From Sediminibacter sp. Hel_I_10 (GTDB taxonomy: Bacteria > Bacteroidota > Bacteroidia > Flavobacteriales > Flavobacteriaceae): a stretch of DNA of 64,000 bases. The stretch is from the NCBI RefSeq assembly GCF_000688335.1, contig NZ_JHZX01000001.1, positions 62,001 through 126,000 on the forward strand, given 5' to 3'. Within the stretch, counting starts at the first letter, position 1. Each line of letters opens with the position of its first letter. This document shows, one piece after another, positions 18,490 through 27,152 of the stretch. Both the position numbers and the translations under genes were made by a program. Below the pieces are notes generated by a model. It had not been told where the DNA came from and searched no databases. It saw only the letters and a list, made by a program, of their open reading frames with translations.

Positions 18490-18822
18490 ATGGATTTAAA
18501 AGACCAACTTAAAAACCTTTTCCCCGAACATGAAACGGAGGATATTTCCGAAGAAAAAAATGAGGAGGGAACTGATCTTTGGCTTCAAGATGATCCCATT
18601 ATTTGTAAATACGAAAAAAGAAAAGGCAAGCCCATCACAATATTAGAAGGTTATACCGGAGCGGATGAGGATTTTAAGCTTCTTGCGAAAGAGCTGAAAC
18701 AAAAACTAAGTGTTGGCGGCAGTTATAAAAACGAAAAAATAATCATTCAAGGCGATTATCGCACTCAAATTATGGAGATATTGAAAGATAAGGGGTTTAA
18801 TGTTAAACGCGTAGGTGGTTAA
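18490..18822 (+). CDS. SUI1/eIF1-like (YciH) translation factor family protein
   Basis: A 110-residue protein with an acidic N-terminal tail and a C-terminal SUI1 domain. Diagnostic stretches are KRKGKPITILEGYTG, KELKQKLSVGGSYKN and the end KDKGFNVKRVGG. Bacterial homologues such as YciH affect start-site fidelity in initiation; the role here is inferred. The stop codon overlaps the ATG of the DUF1835 gene by one base (TAATG). Confidence 0.9.
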   Translation: MDLKDQLKNLFPEHETEDISEEKNEEGTDLWLQDDPIICKYEKRKGKPITILEGYTGADEDFKLLAKELKQKLSVGGSYKNEKIIIQGDYRTQIMEILKDKGFNVKRVGG

Positions 18823-19760
18823 TGAGTAAGACTTTACACGTTACCAACGGACAAGTTTTAACAGACTATCTATCGGAATTAGAAATTGAAGGTGACATAC
18901 TTACTTGGCATGAGATGCTGTGTGAAGGTCCTACCGTAGCAGGAATAGATTCTGAAGAATTTATAGCCGCACGTACAAAATTCTTAAATCACTATTACGA
19001 TATTGAGTTAGACGTTGTTCAGTTTAAGGCAGAACTTAAAAAACTGAATGCTGTAGAAAAATATAGTGAAATTGTACTTTGGTTTGAATATGATCTGTTC
19101 TGCCATATCAATCTTATTGCAGTTATGAGCCTGATACATCAAAGAGAAATCAACTTGCCTCTTTACCTGGTGTGCAGCGGCAGAATTGAAGGCGAAAAGG
19201 AATTGAAAGGTTTGGCCGAATTAAATAAAAGTCAACTTTTAAAACATTACAAGGAAAAAATAAAAATGACCCTCGAAGATCGGGATTTAGCCATCTCGCT
19301 GTGGCGCACGTACTGCGGAAAAGATCATAACTTGTTTAAGCCCTACATCGTAAAAAATTCTTCCTTCAAATACTTGAGCAACTGTCTTAAAGCACATTTA
19401 CAACGGTTTCCAGACTCCAAGTCTGGACTTAATCTCATTCAGCGCAATATTTTAGAGATCATTAAATCTAAAGACATTAAATCAAGACACCATTTACTGG
19501 GCTATATCTTAAACTACCAAGGCTATTATGGCTACGGTGATCTTCAACTTAAACGAAAAATCAATAATTTGAGTCTCTTTTTTGATGAGTCTGAAGATAA
19601 AATCGTTCTCAATAGGCTTGGCCATGAGGCCCTTTTGGGTTCGAAAAACTTTGCATCGAAAATAAATGATGATATTGCTTACGGAGGCATTAAACGCTCA
19701 GACTTCCAATTTAATGTCGACATGAATAAACTCATTAAATCATCAACGAATGCCAATTAA
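18822..19760 (+). CDS. DUF1835 domain protein
   Basis: A 312-residue cytoplasmic protein with the DUF1835 opening, TLHVTNGQVLTDYL followed by DILTWHEMLCEGP. The middle is helical and charged. The function of the family is unknown. It overlaps the SUI1 gene by 1 base and the nucleoside phosphorylase gene by 11 bases, so the three are one transcription and probably translation unit. Confidence 0.85.
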   Translation: MSKTLHVTNGQVLTDYLSELEIEGDILTWHEMLCEGPTVAGIDSEEFIAARTKFLNHYYDIELDVVQFKAELKKLNAVEKYSEIVLWFEYDLFCHINLIAVMSLIHQREINLPLYLVCSGRIEGEKELKGLAELNKSQLLKHYKEKIKMTLEDRDLAISLWRTYCGKDHNLFKPYIVKNSSFKYLSNCLKAHLQRFPDSKSGLNLIQRNILEIIKSKDIKSRHHLLGYILNYQGYYGYGDLQLKRKINNLSLFFDESEDKIVLNRLGHEALLGSKNFASKINDDIAYGGIKRSDFQFNVDMNKLIKSSTNAN

Positions 19761-20625
19761 AGACAGCGAACTGATCTTGAACCCTGATGGTAGCATTTAC
19801 CATCTCAATATTAGACCAGAACATATTGCTCAAACCATTATTACCGTTGGTGATCCAGATCGCGTAGACGCAGTTACACGTCATTTTGATACCATTGATT
19901 TCAAAACCAGGAAGCGAGAATTTCATACGCAGACAGGAACCTACAAAGGCAAACGACTTACAGTAATCTCAACGGGTATTGGAACTGATAATATCGATAT
20001 TGTTTTAAATGAGCTAGATGCTTTGGTCAATATCGATTTAGAACGTCGTGAAATCAAATCAAACCATACCAGTTTAACGATTGTTAGAGTAGGAACCTCT
20101 GGGTCTATCCAAAAGCACATCCCCATAGACGCTGTTCTCATTAGCGAATTTGCCGCTGGGTTTGATAGCTTATTGCATTTTTATGACAGCCAAAATATTC
20201 AAGATCATCCCATTTCCGAAGCCTTAAAAGTGCACACCAATTGGTCTACTCACAAATCAGATCCTTATGTTGTTAAGGCCAACGCAGAACTTTTAGATCA
20301 TTTTAAAGGAGATCACACACACATAGGCTTTACTGGAACTAACGTTGGTTTTTATGGGCCACAGGGTCGTACCCTAAGACTTAAACTTGAAGACGAACAT
20401 CTTAATGACACACTGGCCAGTTTTAATTATGATGGTAAACCCATTACCAATTTAGAAATGGAAACAGCAGGCATCTACGGACTCGCACTTTTATTGGGTC
20501 ACCGTGCCCTTTCCATGAACGCCATTATAGCCAACAGAGCCACTGGGCAGTTTAGCTCTAGACCAAAAGAAGTGGTCGACGATTTGATTTTATATACATT
20601 GAATAAAATCGTAACTTTAACTTAG
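19750..20625 (+). CDS. Nucleoside phosphorylase, uridine phosphorylase type
   Basis: Splits nucleosides with phosphate to give free base and ribose-1-phosphate. It shows the phosphate loop VGDPDRVD, the ribose-side stretch VISTGIGTDNIDIVLNEL, VRVGTSGS and the C-terminal NLEMETAGIYGL where Glu binds ribose. At 291 residues it is slightly longer than E. coli Udp. Pyrimidine preference is inferred. It overlaps the DUF1835 gene by 11 bases. Confidence 0.88.
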   Translation: MPIKDSELILNPDGSIYHLNIRPEHIAQTIITVGDPDRVDAVTRHFDTIDFKTRKREFHTQTGTYKGKRLTVISTGIGTDNIDIVLNELDALVNIDLERREIKSNHTSLTIVRVGTSGSIQKHIPIDAVLISEFAAGFDSLLHFYDSQNIQDHPISEALKVHTNWSTHKSDPYVVKANAELLDHFKGDHTHIGFTGTNVGFYGPQGRTLRLKLEDEHLNDTLASFNYDGKPITNLEMETAGIYGLALLLGHRALSMNAIIANRATGQFSSRPKEVVDDLILYTLNKIVTLT

Positions 20626-20644
20626 TTGAATTAATAAAGACAGT

Positions 20645-21499
20645 TTGAAAAAAATAAATATAGGAGGTGTCCCAGAACACTTCAATCTTGCGTGGTATTT
20701 AGGCCTTAAAAATGGCGATTTTAAAGATGTAGGCATCAACTTAAGATGGAAAGATTACTTTGGTGGCACAGGCCAAATGAACCAAGCACTTAGAGAAGGA
20801 GAGATTGATATGGCCGTTATTTTGACAGAGGGCATTACAAAAGATATTATTGATGGCAACCCAAGTAAAATTGTGCAAATTTTTGTGTCATCCCCTTTAA
20901 TATGGGGCATTCATGTGGCCGAAAATTCTAAATATCAGGAAATTTCGGATTTAAAAGGAACAAAAGCCGCAATTAGTCGTTTTGGTTCTGGTTCCCACTT
21001 GATGGCTTATATCAATGCTCAAAACCATAACTGGGACCTAGATAAAGATCTTGACTTTGAAGTGATTCAAGATTTAGACGGTGCCGTAAAAGGATTGACA
21101 GATGGAAGTGCCGATTATTTTATGTGGGAAAAATTCACAACGAAACCGCTTGTTGATAGTGATGTTTTTAGACGTATAGGAAATTGTCCTACACCATGGC
21201 CTTGCTTTGTGATTGCCGTTAGAGACGAAATTCTTGAAAACCACTCCGAAGACATCCTTAAAATCCTGAAGATCATAAACAAAACAACTTCTGAGTTTAA
21301 ACAAATCCCTGATATCGATCAGACCATTGCCTCAAGATATGATCAAAAATTGGAAGATGTTCAAGCTTGGTTAGATTTAACAGAATGGTCTCAAGAGGTC
21401 ATTTCAGAGGAGGTTATGGAAACCGTTCAAAATAAACTGCACGGCCTAAATATTATTGATCATAAAGTAGATTATAACAAATTGGTATTCAAGCTGTAA
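20645..21499 (+). CDS. Leaderless solute-binding-protein-like protein (NMT1/THI5-type fold)
   Basis: A 284-residue protein related to periplasmic substrate-binding proteins of the SsuA/THI5 type: NIGGVPEHFNLAWYLG at the start, DMAVILTEG, SDLKGTKAAISRFGSGSH and a C-terminal helical part. It has no signal peptide and no transporter gene beside it, so it should stay in the cytoplasm. The start is TTG at 20645 and no upstream ATG is possible before the previous stop. It follows the nucleoside phosphorylase by 19 bases. It may be a ligand sensor or enzyme; that is inference. Confidence 0.8.
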   Translation: MKKINIGGVPEHFNLAWYLGLKNGDFKDVGINLRWKDYFGGTGQMNQALREGEIDMAVILTEGITKDIIDGNPSKIVQIFVSSPLIWGIHVAENSKYQEISDLKGTKAAISRFGSGSHLMAYINAQNHNWDLDKDLDFEVIQDLDGAVKGLTDGSADYFMWEKFTTKPLVDSDVFRRIGNCPTPWPCFVIAVRDEILENHSEDILKILKIINKTTSEFKQIPDIDQTIASRYDQKLEDVQAWLDLTEWSQEVISEEVMETVQNKLHGLNIIDHKVDYNKLVFKL

Positions 21500-21559
21500 T
21501 TACAAACATTAGATATATTGAAAATTCCACAATTTATAAGCTGAATGACACTGCTATAA

Positions 21560-21575
21560 TGTTAATTTTTTAACA
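21560..21575. repeat. Short inverted repeat TGTTAA-N4-TTAACA
   Basis: A perfect 6-4-6 palindrome about 39 bases before the -7 box at 21614. It could be an operator or chance in AT-rich DNA. Confidence 0.3.
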
Positions 21576-21613
21576 GATGTAGGTCATAACTTTCTAATGT
21601 TCAAAAATTTATT

Positions 21614-21621
21614 TACTTTTG
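21614..21621 (+). promoter_or_regulatory. -7 box before the small membrane protein gene
   Basis: TACTTTTG, a perfect TAnnTTTG, 42 bases before the ATG at 21663. It supports the small frame as a real gene. Confidence 0.5.
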
Positions 21622-21662
21622 AATAACCGAATCGATGGCGTGATTATTAGAATTGTTAAAAT

Positions 21663-21851
21663 ATGATTATAACTATAACCCTTATTATCTCTGCTCTAGT
21701 TGCTCTCAACTTTTTACTTTTAATATTTAGTTGTAATAAAAACACAAAATCGAAAACAGTTCTCTCAAAGCCTACCTTAAGCAAAGTTGAAAAACCAAAA
21801 GTGACTACTAAGCAATTGGCTTCCTCTCAATTAGCTGCAACTGGAAGTTAA
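21663..21851 (+). CDS. Small single-span membrane protein
   Basis: 62 residues: an N-terminal membrane helix (about 2-23, MIITITLIISALVALNFLLL), then a Cys and a Lys/Thr/Ser-rich cytoplasmic tail. It has its own -7 box and lies free of other genes, ending 20 bases before the converging ung gene. Function unknown. It is short, so it might be spurious, but the hydrophobic-then-basic layout is typical of real small proteins in this family. Confidence 0.5.
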   Translation: MIITITLIISALVALNFLLLIFSCNKNTKSKTVLSKPTLSKVEKPKVTTKQLASSQLAATGS

Positions 21852-21870
21852 TTTCTGTTTTTTTAGACAA

Positions 21871-22536
21871 CTACCACGCTATAACTTGTTTTCCAGATTG
21901 CCTTAGCAACTCATTAGTCTTACTAAAATTTTTATTACCAAACCAATACCCTCTATTTGCGCTCAACGGAGATGGATGCCCTGATGTTAACACATGATGC
22001 TTTGAAGCGTCTATCAAGCTTGCTTTTTTCTTAGCAAAACCACCCCAAAGTAAAAATACCACCTCCTTTTTATGGTCACTAACCGATTTTATCACAGCAT
22101 CTGTAAATTGCTCCCAACCCTTTTTTTGATGGCTTCCTGCTTCATGTGCCCTTACGGTCAACGTCGCATTCAATAACAGCACACCTTGTTTTGCCCAAGC
22201 TTCTAAATTTCCAGATTTTGGGTAAGGTTTATGGATATCGGTCTCGATTTCCTTAAAAATATTGATTAGAGACGGTGGATGCGAAACCCCATCTTTTACA
22301 GAAAAACATAAACCGTTGGCCTGCCCTTCTCCATGATAAGGATCTTGACCTATGATCACCACCTTGACATCATTAAAAGGACAATGGTCAAAAGCCGCAA
22401 AAATATCGGAACCAGGCGGAAAGCACTGGTGGAGACGATATTCCTCTTTAACAAAATCTATTAAATTCTTAAAATATGGTTTTTCAAATTCTGTACTTAA
22501 CTCTGCTTTCCAGCTGTCTTCTATATTAACGTTCAT
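21871..22536 (-). CDS. ung: Uracil-DNA glycosylase, family 1
   Basis: Removes uracil from DNA to start base excision repair. The 221-residue enzyme has the water-activating loop GQDPYH (63-68), LLNATLTVR with the uracil-binding Asn123, and the leucine/His loop HPSPLSANRG with His187. All catalytic residues are present. It converges with the small gene at 21663 and is divergent from mutS2. Confidence 0.96.
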   Translation of the reverse strand: MNVNIEDSWKAELSTEFEKPYFKNLIDFVKEEYRLHQCFPPGSDIFAAFDHCPFNDVKVVIIGQDPYHGEGQANGLCFSVKDGVSHPPSLINIFKEIETDIHKPYPKSGNLEAWAKQGVLLLNATLTVRAHEAGSHQKKGWEQFTDAVIKSVSDHKKEVVFLLWGGFAKKKASLIDASKHHVLTSGHPSPLSANRGYWFGNKNFSKTNELLRQSGKQVIAW

Positions 22537-22637
22537 TTTTGCCTAAGTATACATTCTATTATTTCTGTTTGAAAACTAATAAAAGAAAAGAAGAGCTCTA
22601 GTACTTCTCTACATTTTATTTCTATTGCATTAATAAG

Positions 22638-22645
22638 TACCTTTG
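22638..22645 (+). promoter_or_regulatory. -7 box of mutS2
   Basis: TACCTTTG, a perfect TAnnTTTG, 32 bases before the ATG at 22677. A TTG upstream (22625) is too close to be the -33 element. Confidence 0.55.
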
Positions 22646-22676
22646 CATTCCTATCAAATTTTAGGGGAAAGAGTAC

Positions 22677-24845
22677 ATGATCCATATCCATCAAAAAACC
22701 TTAAAGGATTTAGAATTTAACGCGGTCCTTGAGCAGGTTTCAAATTTAGCAATTACAAATTTAGGACGGGCCGAAGTGCTTAACATTTCGCCTTACAATA
22801 ATCATGACGCCATTGTAAAGTCGTTGAATTTTACTAATGAGTACCTGTCCTCCTTTTATAACGATAACCGCATACCCAATCATGGGTTTGATGACATTTC
22901 TAAAGAGCTACAATTACTTAAAATTGAAAACTCATTTTTAGACACAAGTCATTTTAAGAATTTAGCTTCCATCTCATTGACCACAAATGAGATTTTAAAA
23001 TTTCTAAAAAAATTCAAAGAATATTATCCTAGCCTCTATCAAAAATCTTCCTTTATAGAGATTACCACATCAGTTATTGAAGAAATTGATAGTATCATTG
23101 ATCGCTTTGGTGAAGTAAAGGACAACGCTTCTGACACCCTTTACCAACTTAGAAAAGCTATAAACTCGGTTAGAGGCAAAATCAATCAAAGTTTTACTTC
23201 GGCACTTAATACCTATCATAATCTTGATTATTTAGATGATATTAGAGAATCTGTTGTAGAAAACAAACGTGTTTTAGCCGTTAAAGCCATGTATCGTCGC
23301 AAGGTCAAGGGGAGTATCATGGGCAATAGCAAGACAGGAAGTATTGTTTATATTCAACCCGAAACCACCTTTCAATATGCGCGAGAACTCAATAATTTAG
23401 AGTATGATGAAAAAGAGGAAGTAGATCATATTTTACGCCGTCTTACGGAGTTTGTGAGACCTTACAAATCTTTATTTGAAAATTACCAGACCTTTCTTAC
23501 CCACATAGATCTTATTTTCGCTAAGGCAAAATACGCGCAATCTATGGAAGCGATTTTACCAAACATCAATACAGATCGCCAGTTTGAGGTTAGAGATGCC
23601 TACCACCCTTTACTTTATCTAACCAATAAAAAAGAAGGCAAGAAAACCTATCCCCAATCTGTTGATCTTTTTCAAGACAATAGAATCATTGTGATTTCTG
23701 GACCAAATGCCGGCGGAAAGAGCATCACTTTAAAAACGATGGGCTTATTACAGGTCATGCTACAGAGCGGACTTTTGATTCCTGTTCATGAAAAGAGCAA
23801 TGTCTGCTTTTTTGATAGGATCATGACAGATATTGGTGATAATCAATCTATAGAAAATCATTTGAGCACCTATAGTTACAGACTCAAACAGATGAATTAT
23901 TTTCTTCGGAAATGTAACAAAAACACGCTTTTTCTTATCGATGAGTTTGGTACGGGAAGTGACCCTGAACTTGGTGGTGCTTTAGCCGAAACTTTCTTAG
24001 AAGAATTTTACCATCGTGAAGCCTTCGGAATTATCACCACCCACTACTCCAACTTAAAAGTTTTGGCCAACGAAATGCCTTTTATGCAAAATGCCAATAT
24101 GCTTTTTGATGAAAAGAGTTTAGAACCACTTTTCAAACTAGCACTAGGGCAAGCCGGAAGCTCGTTTACTTTTGAAGTTGCACAAAAAAATGGCATTCCC
24201 TTCAGTCTCATCAATCGTGCAAAAAAGAAAATTGAGCGTGGCAAAGTTCGATTTGATGCTACTATTGCCAAACTTCAGAAAGAGCGAAGTAAGCTGGAGA
24301 AAACCGAACGGTCATTAAAAGAAAACGAGAAAAAGAAACAAAGTGAAGCTGATAAGCTAGAAGAAGTTAATGCCAAAGTTCAAAAGAAATTAGAGAATTT
24401 TCAAGAATTGTATGACAGCAATCAGCGCTTGATCTATTTAGGACAGAAAGTGAATGATGTGGCTGAAAAATATTTTGACGATAAGAAGAAACGCCCACTG
24501 ATGAACGAGTTGTTCCGATTGGTTCAAATTGAAAATTCAAAACGACAGAAAGTATCTGCAAAACAAAAAAAGGCAGAGAAGGCAAAGGAAACACAGATCA
24601 AACAAGAGGCAGAGAAAAAGGTAGAGGTCATTCGTAAAAAGAAAAAAGAGGCGAAAGCGAAAGCAAAACCTATTGAAAAACCGAAACCTATCATAAGGTT
24701 GGGCGATCGTGTGCGAATGTTTGACGGTAAGGCTGTGGGTACTGTAGATACCATAGAAAAAGGAAAGGCTATTGTTAATTATGGCATGTTTACCACCAAT
24801 GTAAACTTAGATTTACTAGAGTTGGTAGAAGCTGTTAAGAAGTAA
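22677..24845 (+). CDS. mutS2: MutS2-family ATPase lacking the Smr domain
   Basis: A 722-residue MutS2-type protein. Helical core and clamp regions occupy residues 1-320. The ATPase has Walker A GPNAGGKS (near 342), Walker B LFLIDEFGTGSDPELGG and the switch TTHYSNLK. After residue 530 comes a very Lys/Glu-rich coiled coil, then a small KOW-like beta domain (IRLGDRVRMFDGKAVGT) at the end. Classical MutS2 continues with an Smr nuclease domain (LDLRG motif), which is absent here. It may act on recombination intermediates or collided ribosomes as known for the family, but without Smr cutting. Confidence 0.9.
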   Translation: MIHIHQKTLKDLEFNAVLEQVSNLAITNLGRAEVLNISPYNNHDAIVKSLNFTNEYLSSFYNDNRIPNHGFDDISKELQLLKIENSFLDTSHFKNLASISLTTNEILKFLKKFKEYYPSLYQKSSFIEITTSVIEEIDSIIDRFGEVKDNASDTLYQLRKAINSVRGKINQSFTSALNTYHNLDYLDDIRESVVENKRVLAVKAMYRRKVKGSIMGNSKTGSIVYIQPETTFQYARELNNLEYDEKEEVDHILRRLTEFVRPYKSLFENYQTFLTHIDLIFAKAKYAQSMEAILPNINTDRQFEVRDAYHPLLYLTNKKEGKKTYPQSVDLFQDNRIIVISGPNAGGKSITLKTMGLLQVMLQSGLLIPVHEKSNVCFFDRIMTDIGDNQSIENHLSTYSYRLKQMNYFLRKCNKNTLFLIDEFGTGSDPELGGALAETFLEEFYHREAFGIITTHYSNLKVLANEMPFMQNANMLFDEKSLEPLFKLALGQAGSSFTFEVAQKNGIPFSLINRAKKKIERGKVRFDATIAKLQKERSKLEKTERSLKENEKKKQSEADKLEEVNAKVQKKLENFQELYDSNQRLIYLGQKVNDVAEKYFDDKKKRPLMNELFRLVQIENSKRQKVSAKQKKAEKAKETQIKQEAEKKVEVIRKKKKEAKAKAKPIEKPKPIIRLGDRVRMFDGKAVGTVDTIEKGKAIVNYGMFTTNVNLDLLELVEAVKK

Positions 24846-24919
24846 GTATTTTCAATTTAGACCTACTAAACATAAACTTGATGTAGTCATGTTACCAATG
24901 TGTGATATATCTTTAACAA

Positions 24920-25339
24920 ATGAATGAAACGGTACCAAATAACAAAAAACTGATTCTATTTGACGGTGTTTGCAATCTCTGCAATGCGGCCATTCAATAT
25001 ATTATTAAGCACGATACTCAAAATCAATTTTTATTTGCGCCTTTACAAGGCGAAACTGCCAAAACCATTATTGATGAGTTTGATGTGGATACCGAAAAGA
25101 TAGATTCTATTCTACTTTACTCAAAAGACAAAGGCCTCTCCATGAAATCGACTGCTGCGCTTCAGATTTCTAAACATTTAGGATTTCCCAGAAACGTCAT
25201 GTCTATATTCTTAATTGTGCCAGCGTTTATTAGAAATTGGGTGTATGACTATATCGCTAAGAACAGATACCAATGGTTTGGAAAAAAAGAAAACTGCATG
25301 ATCCCAACACCTGAACTGAAGGCTAAATTTTTGGATTAG
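24920..25339 (+). CDS. DCC-family (DUF393) thiol-disulfide oxidoreductase-like protein
   Basis: A 139-residue protein with the family motif FDGVCNLCNAA, whose DxxC-x2-C pattern gives the family its name, in a thioredoxin-like fold. A hydrophobic stretch around 95-112 is followed by RYQWFGKKENC near the end. The redox activity of the family is predicted and not well proven. It is monocistronic, with a hairpin after it. Confidence 0.85.
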   Translation: MNETVPNNKKLILFDGVCNLCNAAIQYIIKHDTQNQFLFAPLQGETAKTIIDEFDVDTEKIDSILLYSKDKGLSMKSTAALQISKHLGFPRNVMSIFLIVPAFIRNWVYDYIAKNRYQWFGKKENCMIPTPELKAKFLD

Positions 25340-25364
25340 TGGTGAAATACATTCATATAAATAC

Positions 25365-25392
25365 AAAAGTCCAATCTTTCGAAAGGACTTTT
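25365..25392 (+). terminator. Hairpin terminator after the DCC gene
   Basis: AAAAGTCC (25365-25372) pairs with GGACTTTT (25385-25392), and CTTTC/GAAAG extends the pairing inside. The T-run is short. Confidence 0.6.
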
Positions 25393-25628
25393 ATACTTAA
25401 CAACTAATTAAACTTTAAAATAATTTAATCAAAAAAAAATGCTTTTATAGCACTGATTAATAGCACATTATTAATTCAAAGATAATAGAGGTTACAAAAT
25501 CATCACAACATTTTCGACCAATGACCTCAAAATTTTGTTTAAGGTTCTTAAAATGCAAAAATCATCTTTGAGGTGCACGTTTCAGGGATAGATAAAAGTT
25601 AGAAATCTGTATCCCAATCAGAATAATT
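25393..25628. other. AT-rich intergenic region with no gene seen
   Basis: Between the DCC terminator and the end of the symporter gene. I see no coding frame, tRNA or strong promoter. It contains GAGGTTACAAAAT and, about 25 bases on, ATGACCTCAAAATTTTG, a weak imperfect inverted repeat. Confidence 0.4.
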
Positions 25629-27071
25629 TTAAGAATCTAAATCGAATGTTTCAGCAGGGTCCTTTTCTTTATAGTTTAGCATATTTTCGCCATCAGCAAT
25701 AATTGAACATACTGTCGCATCACCTGTGACATTTACTACAGTTCTAAACATATCAAGAATGCGATCTACTGGAAAAATGATGGCAATCCATGCAGGGTTT
25801 AAACCTACTGAACTTAAGACGATAATTAGCATCACCAAACCTGCACTAGGTACAGCTGCAGAACCAATAGACGCCAATGTTGCTGTGAGCACCACGGTGA
25901 GTTGTTGACCAATAGTTAAATCAATCATGTGGATTTGCGCTAAGAAAATAACCGCAACAGCTTGATAAAGACTAGTACCGTCCATATTAACGGTCGCACC
26001 GATTGGTAAAACAAAACTGCTGATTTTTTTATCGACTCCTAAATTTTGCTCCACACATTCCATAGTTACAGGCAATGTTGCCGCACTACTAGATGTAGAA
26101 AATGCCAAGGTTTGCGCCGGACTCATGGATTTGAAAAATCCGGTATACGGAATTTGCTTCACAAATAATTTTAGAATTAAAGGATAGATGACGAAAATCA
26201 TCATCAACAAGCCCACAAGAACGGTTAATGAATACCAACTCAAACTTTTAAATATTTCGAGTACTTTTCCAATATCATTTCCAGCCATTTTAGACACTAC
26301 ACCTGCCAATAATGCAAACACAAAAAATGGTGCCGCTTGCATCACAATATCCACCATTTTGAGAAACACCTCATTAATACCATCTACTAATTTTAGAACA
26401 GGTTTTGACTTATCAGAAGGAATAAACAATAAACACACCCCAAAAAATATGGCGAAAAATATAATTTGAAGCATTCTTCCGTTATCTGCTAAGGATGAGA
26501 AAAAATTGTCTGGTACAATATCAACTAAAGGCTGTAATGGCGTGGACTCTTTACTTTTTTCAGCAGTTTGCATTTTATCGGCAACAGAGGCTTCTTTAAG
26601 CTCACTTTTGGATAATTCTGAAATTTCTTGGGCACGCTCCAAAAAGGCTGGATCCTTTAAATAATTAATTCCATCTTTAATTTGATAGCCTTCAGCATCT
26701 GCCCAAATTTCGTAGCTGATACGGTTATCTATACGGCTTTGCTCGTCCATCAATTTACCGGGCTTAAAGGTGTTTACCAATAGTAAGCCTAAAGATATGG
26801 CCATGATTGTTGTCAAAAGATAGATCCCTAAAGTCTTCCCTCCCATTCGTCCTAAACTTGAAGGATCTCCAATATTAGCAACACCACTTATAATCGAAAA
26901 TAAAACCAGCGGTACCGCAATTAGTTTTAGCAGATTGATGAAAATCGTCCCAAATGGATCAATCCAATTTATAGTAAAAGCACTCCATCCCATGGAGCTT
27001 GAAATTAAAGCCCAAATGATGCCGAGCACCATACCAATGATAATTTTCCAATGTAATGCTAGTTTCTTCAT
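25629..27071 (-). CDS. Dicarboxylate/amino acid:cation symporter (DAACS family)
   Basis: A 480-residue inner-membrane symporter of the GltP/DctA type. It has about eight membrane helices and two re-entrant hairpins. The diagnostic serine-rich FSTSSSAATLPVTM and GATVNMDGTSLYQA motifs are intact. A charged loop of about 85 residues (around 105-190, with many Glu/Lys) is longer than in E. coli GltP and likely extracytoplasmic. Substrate (glutamate, aspartate or C4-dicarboxylates) cannot be decided. It lies 81 bases after aroC on the same strand. Confidence 0.88.
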   Translation of the reverse strand: MKKLALHWKIIIGMVLGIIWALISSSMGWSAFTINWIDPFGTIFINLLKLIAVPLVLFSIISGVANIGDPSSLGRMGGKTLGIYLLTTIMAISLGLLLVNTFKPGKLMDEQSRIDNRISYEIWADAEGYQIKDGINYLKDPAFLERAQEISELSKSELKEASVADKMQTAEKSKESTPLQPLVDIVPDNFFSSLADNGRMLQIIFFAIFFGVCLLFIPSDKSKPVLKLVDGINEVFLKMVDIVMQAAPFFVFALLAGVVSKMAGNDIGKVLEIFKSLSWYSLTVLVGLLMMIFVIYPLILKLFVKQIPYTGFFKSMSPAQTLAFSTSSSAATLPVTMECVEQNLGVDKKISSFVLPIGATVNMDGTSLYQAVAVIFLAQIHMIDLTIGQQLTVVLTATLASIGSAAVPSAGLVMLIIVLSSVGLNPAWIAIIFPVDRILDMFRTVVNVTGDATVCSIIADGENMLNYKEKDPAETFDLDS

Positions 27072-27152
27072 GAAATTTATTTTCGTCCTGTTGAAAGAAT
27101 ATTATAGTTTTATGTTAGAAGGTCAATCTAATATCGAATCCGAACCAATTGT

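Noticed and set aside
24044-24754. Three minus-strand frames opposite the end of mutS2
   Set aside because: They are shadows of the Lys/Glu-rich coiled coil read backwards as Phe/Ser-rich peptides.
26188-26469. Plus-strand frame of 93 codons inside the symporter gene
   Set aside because: Antisense to a clear membrane transporter; no domain or regulatory signal.
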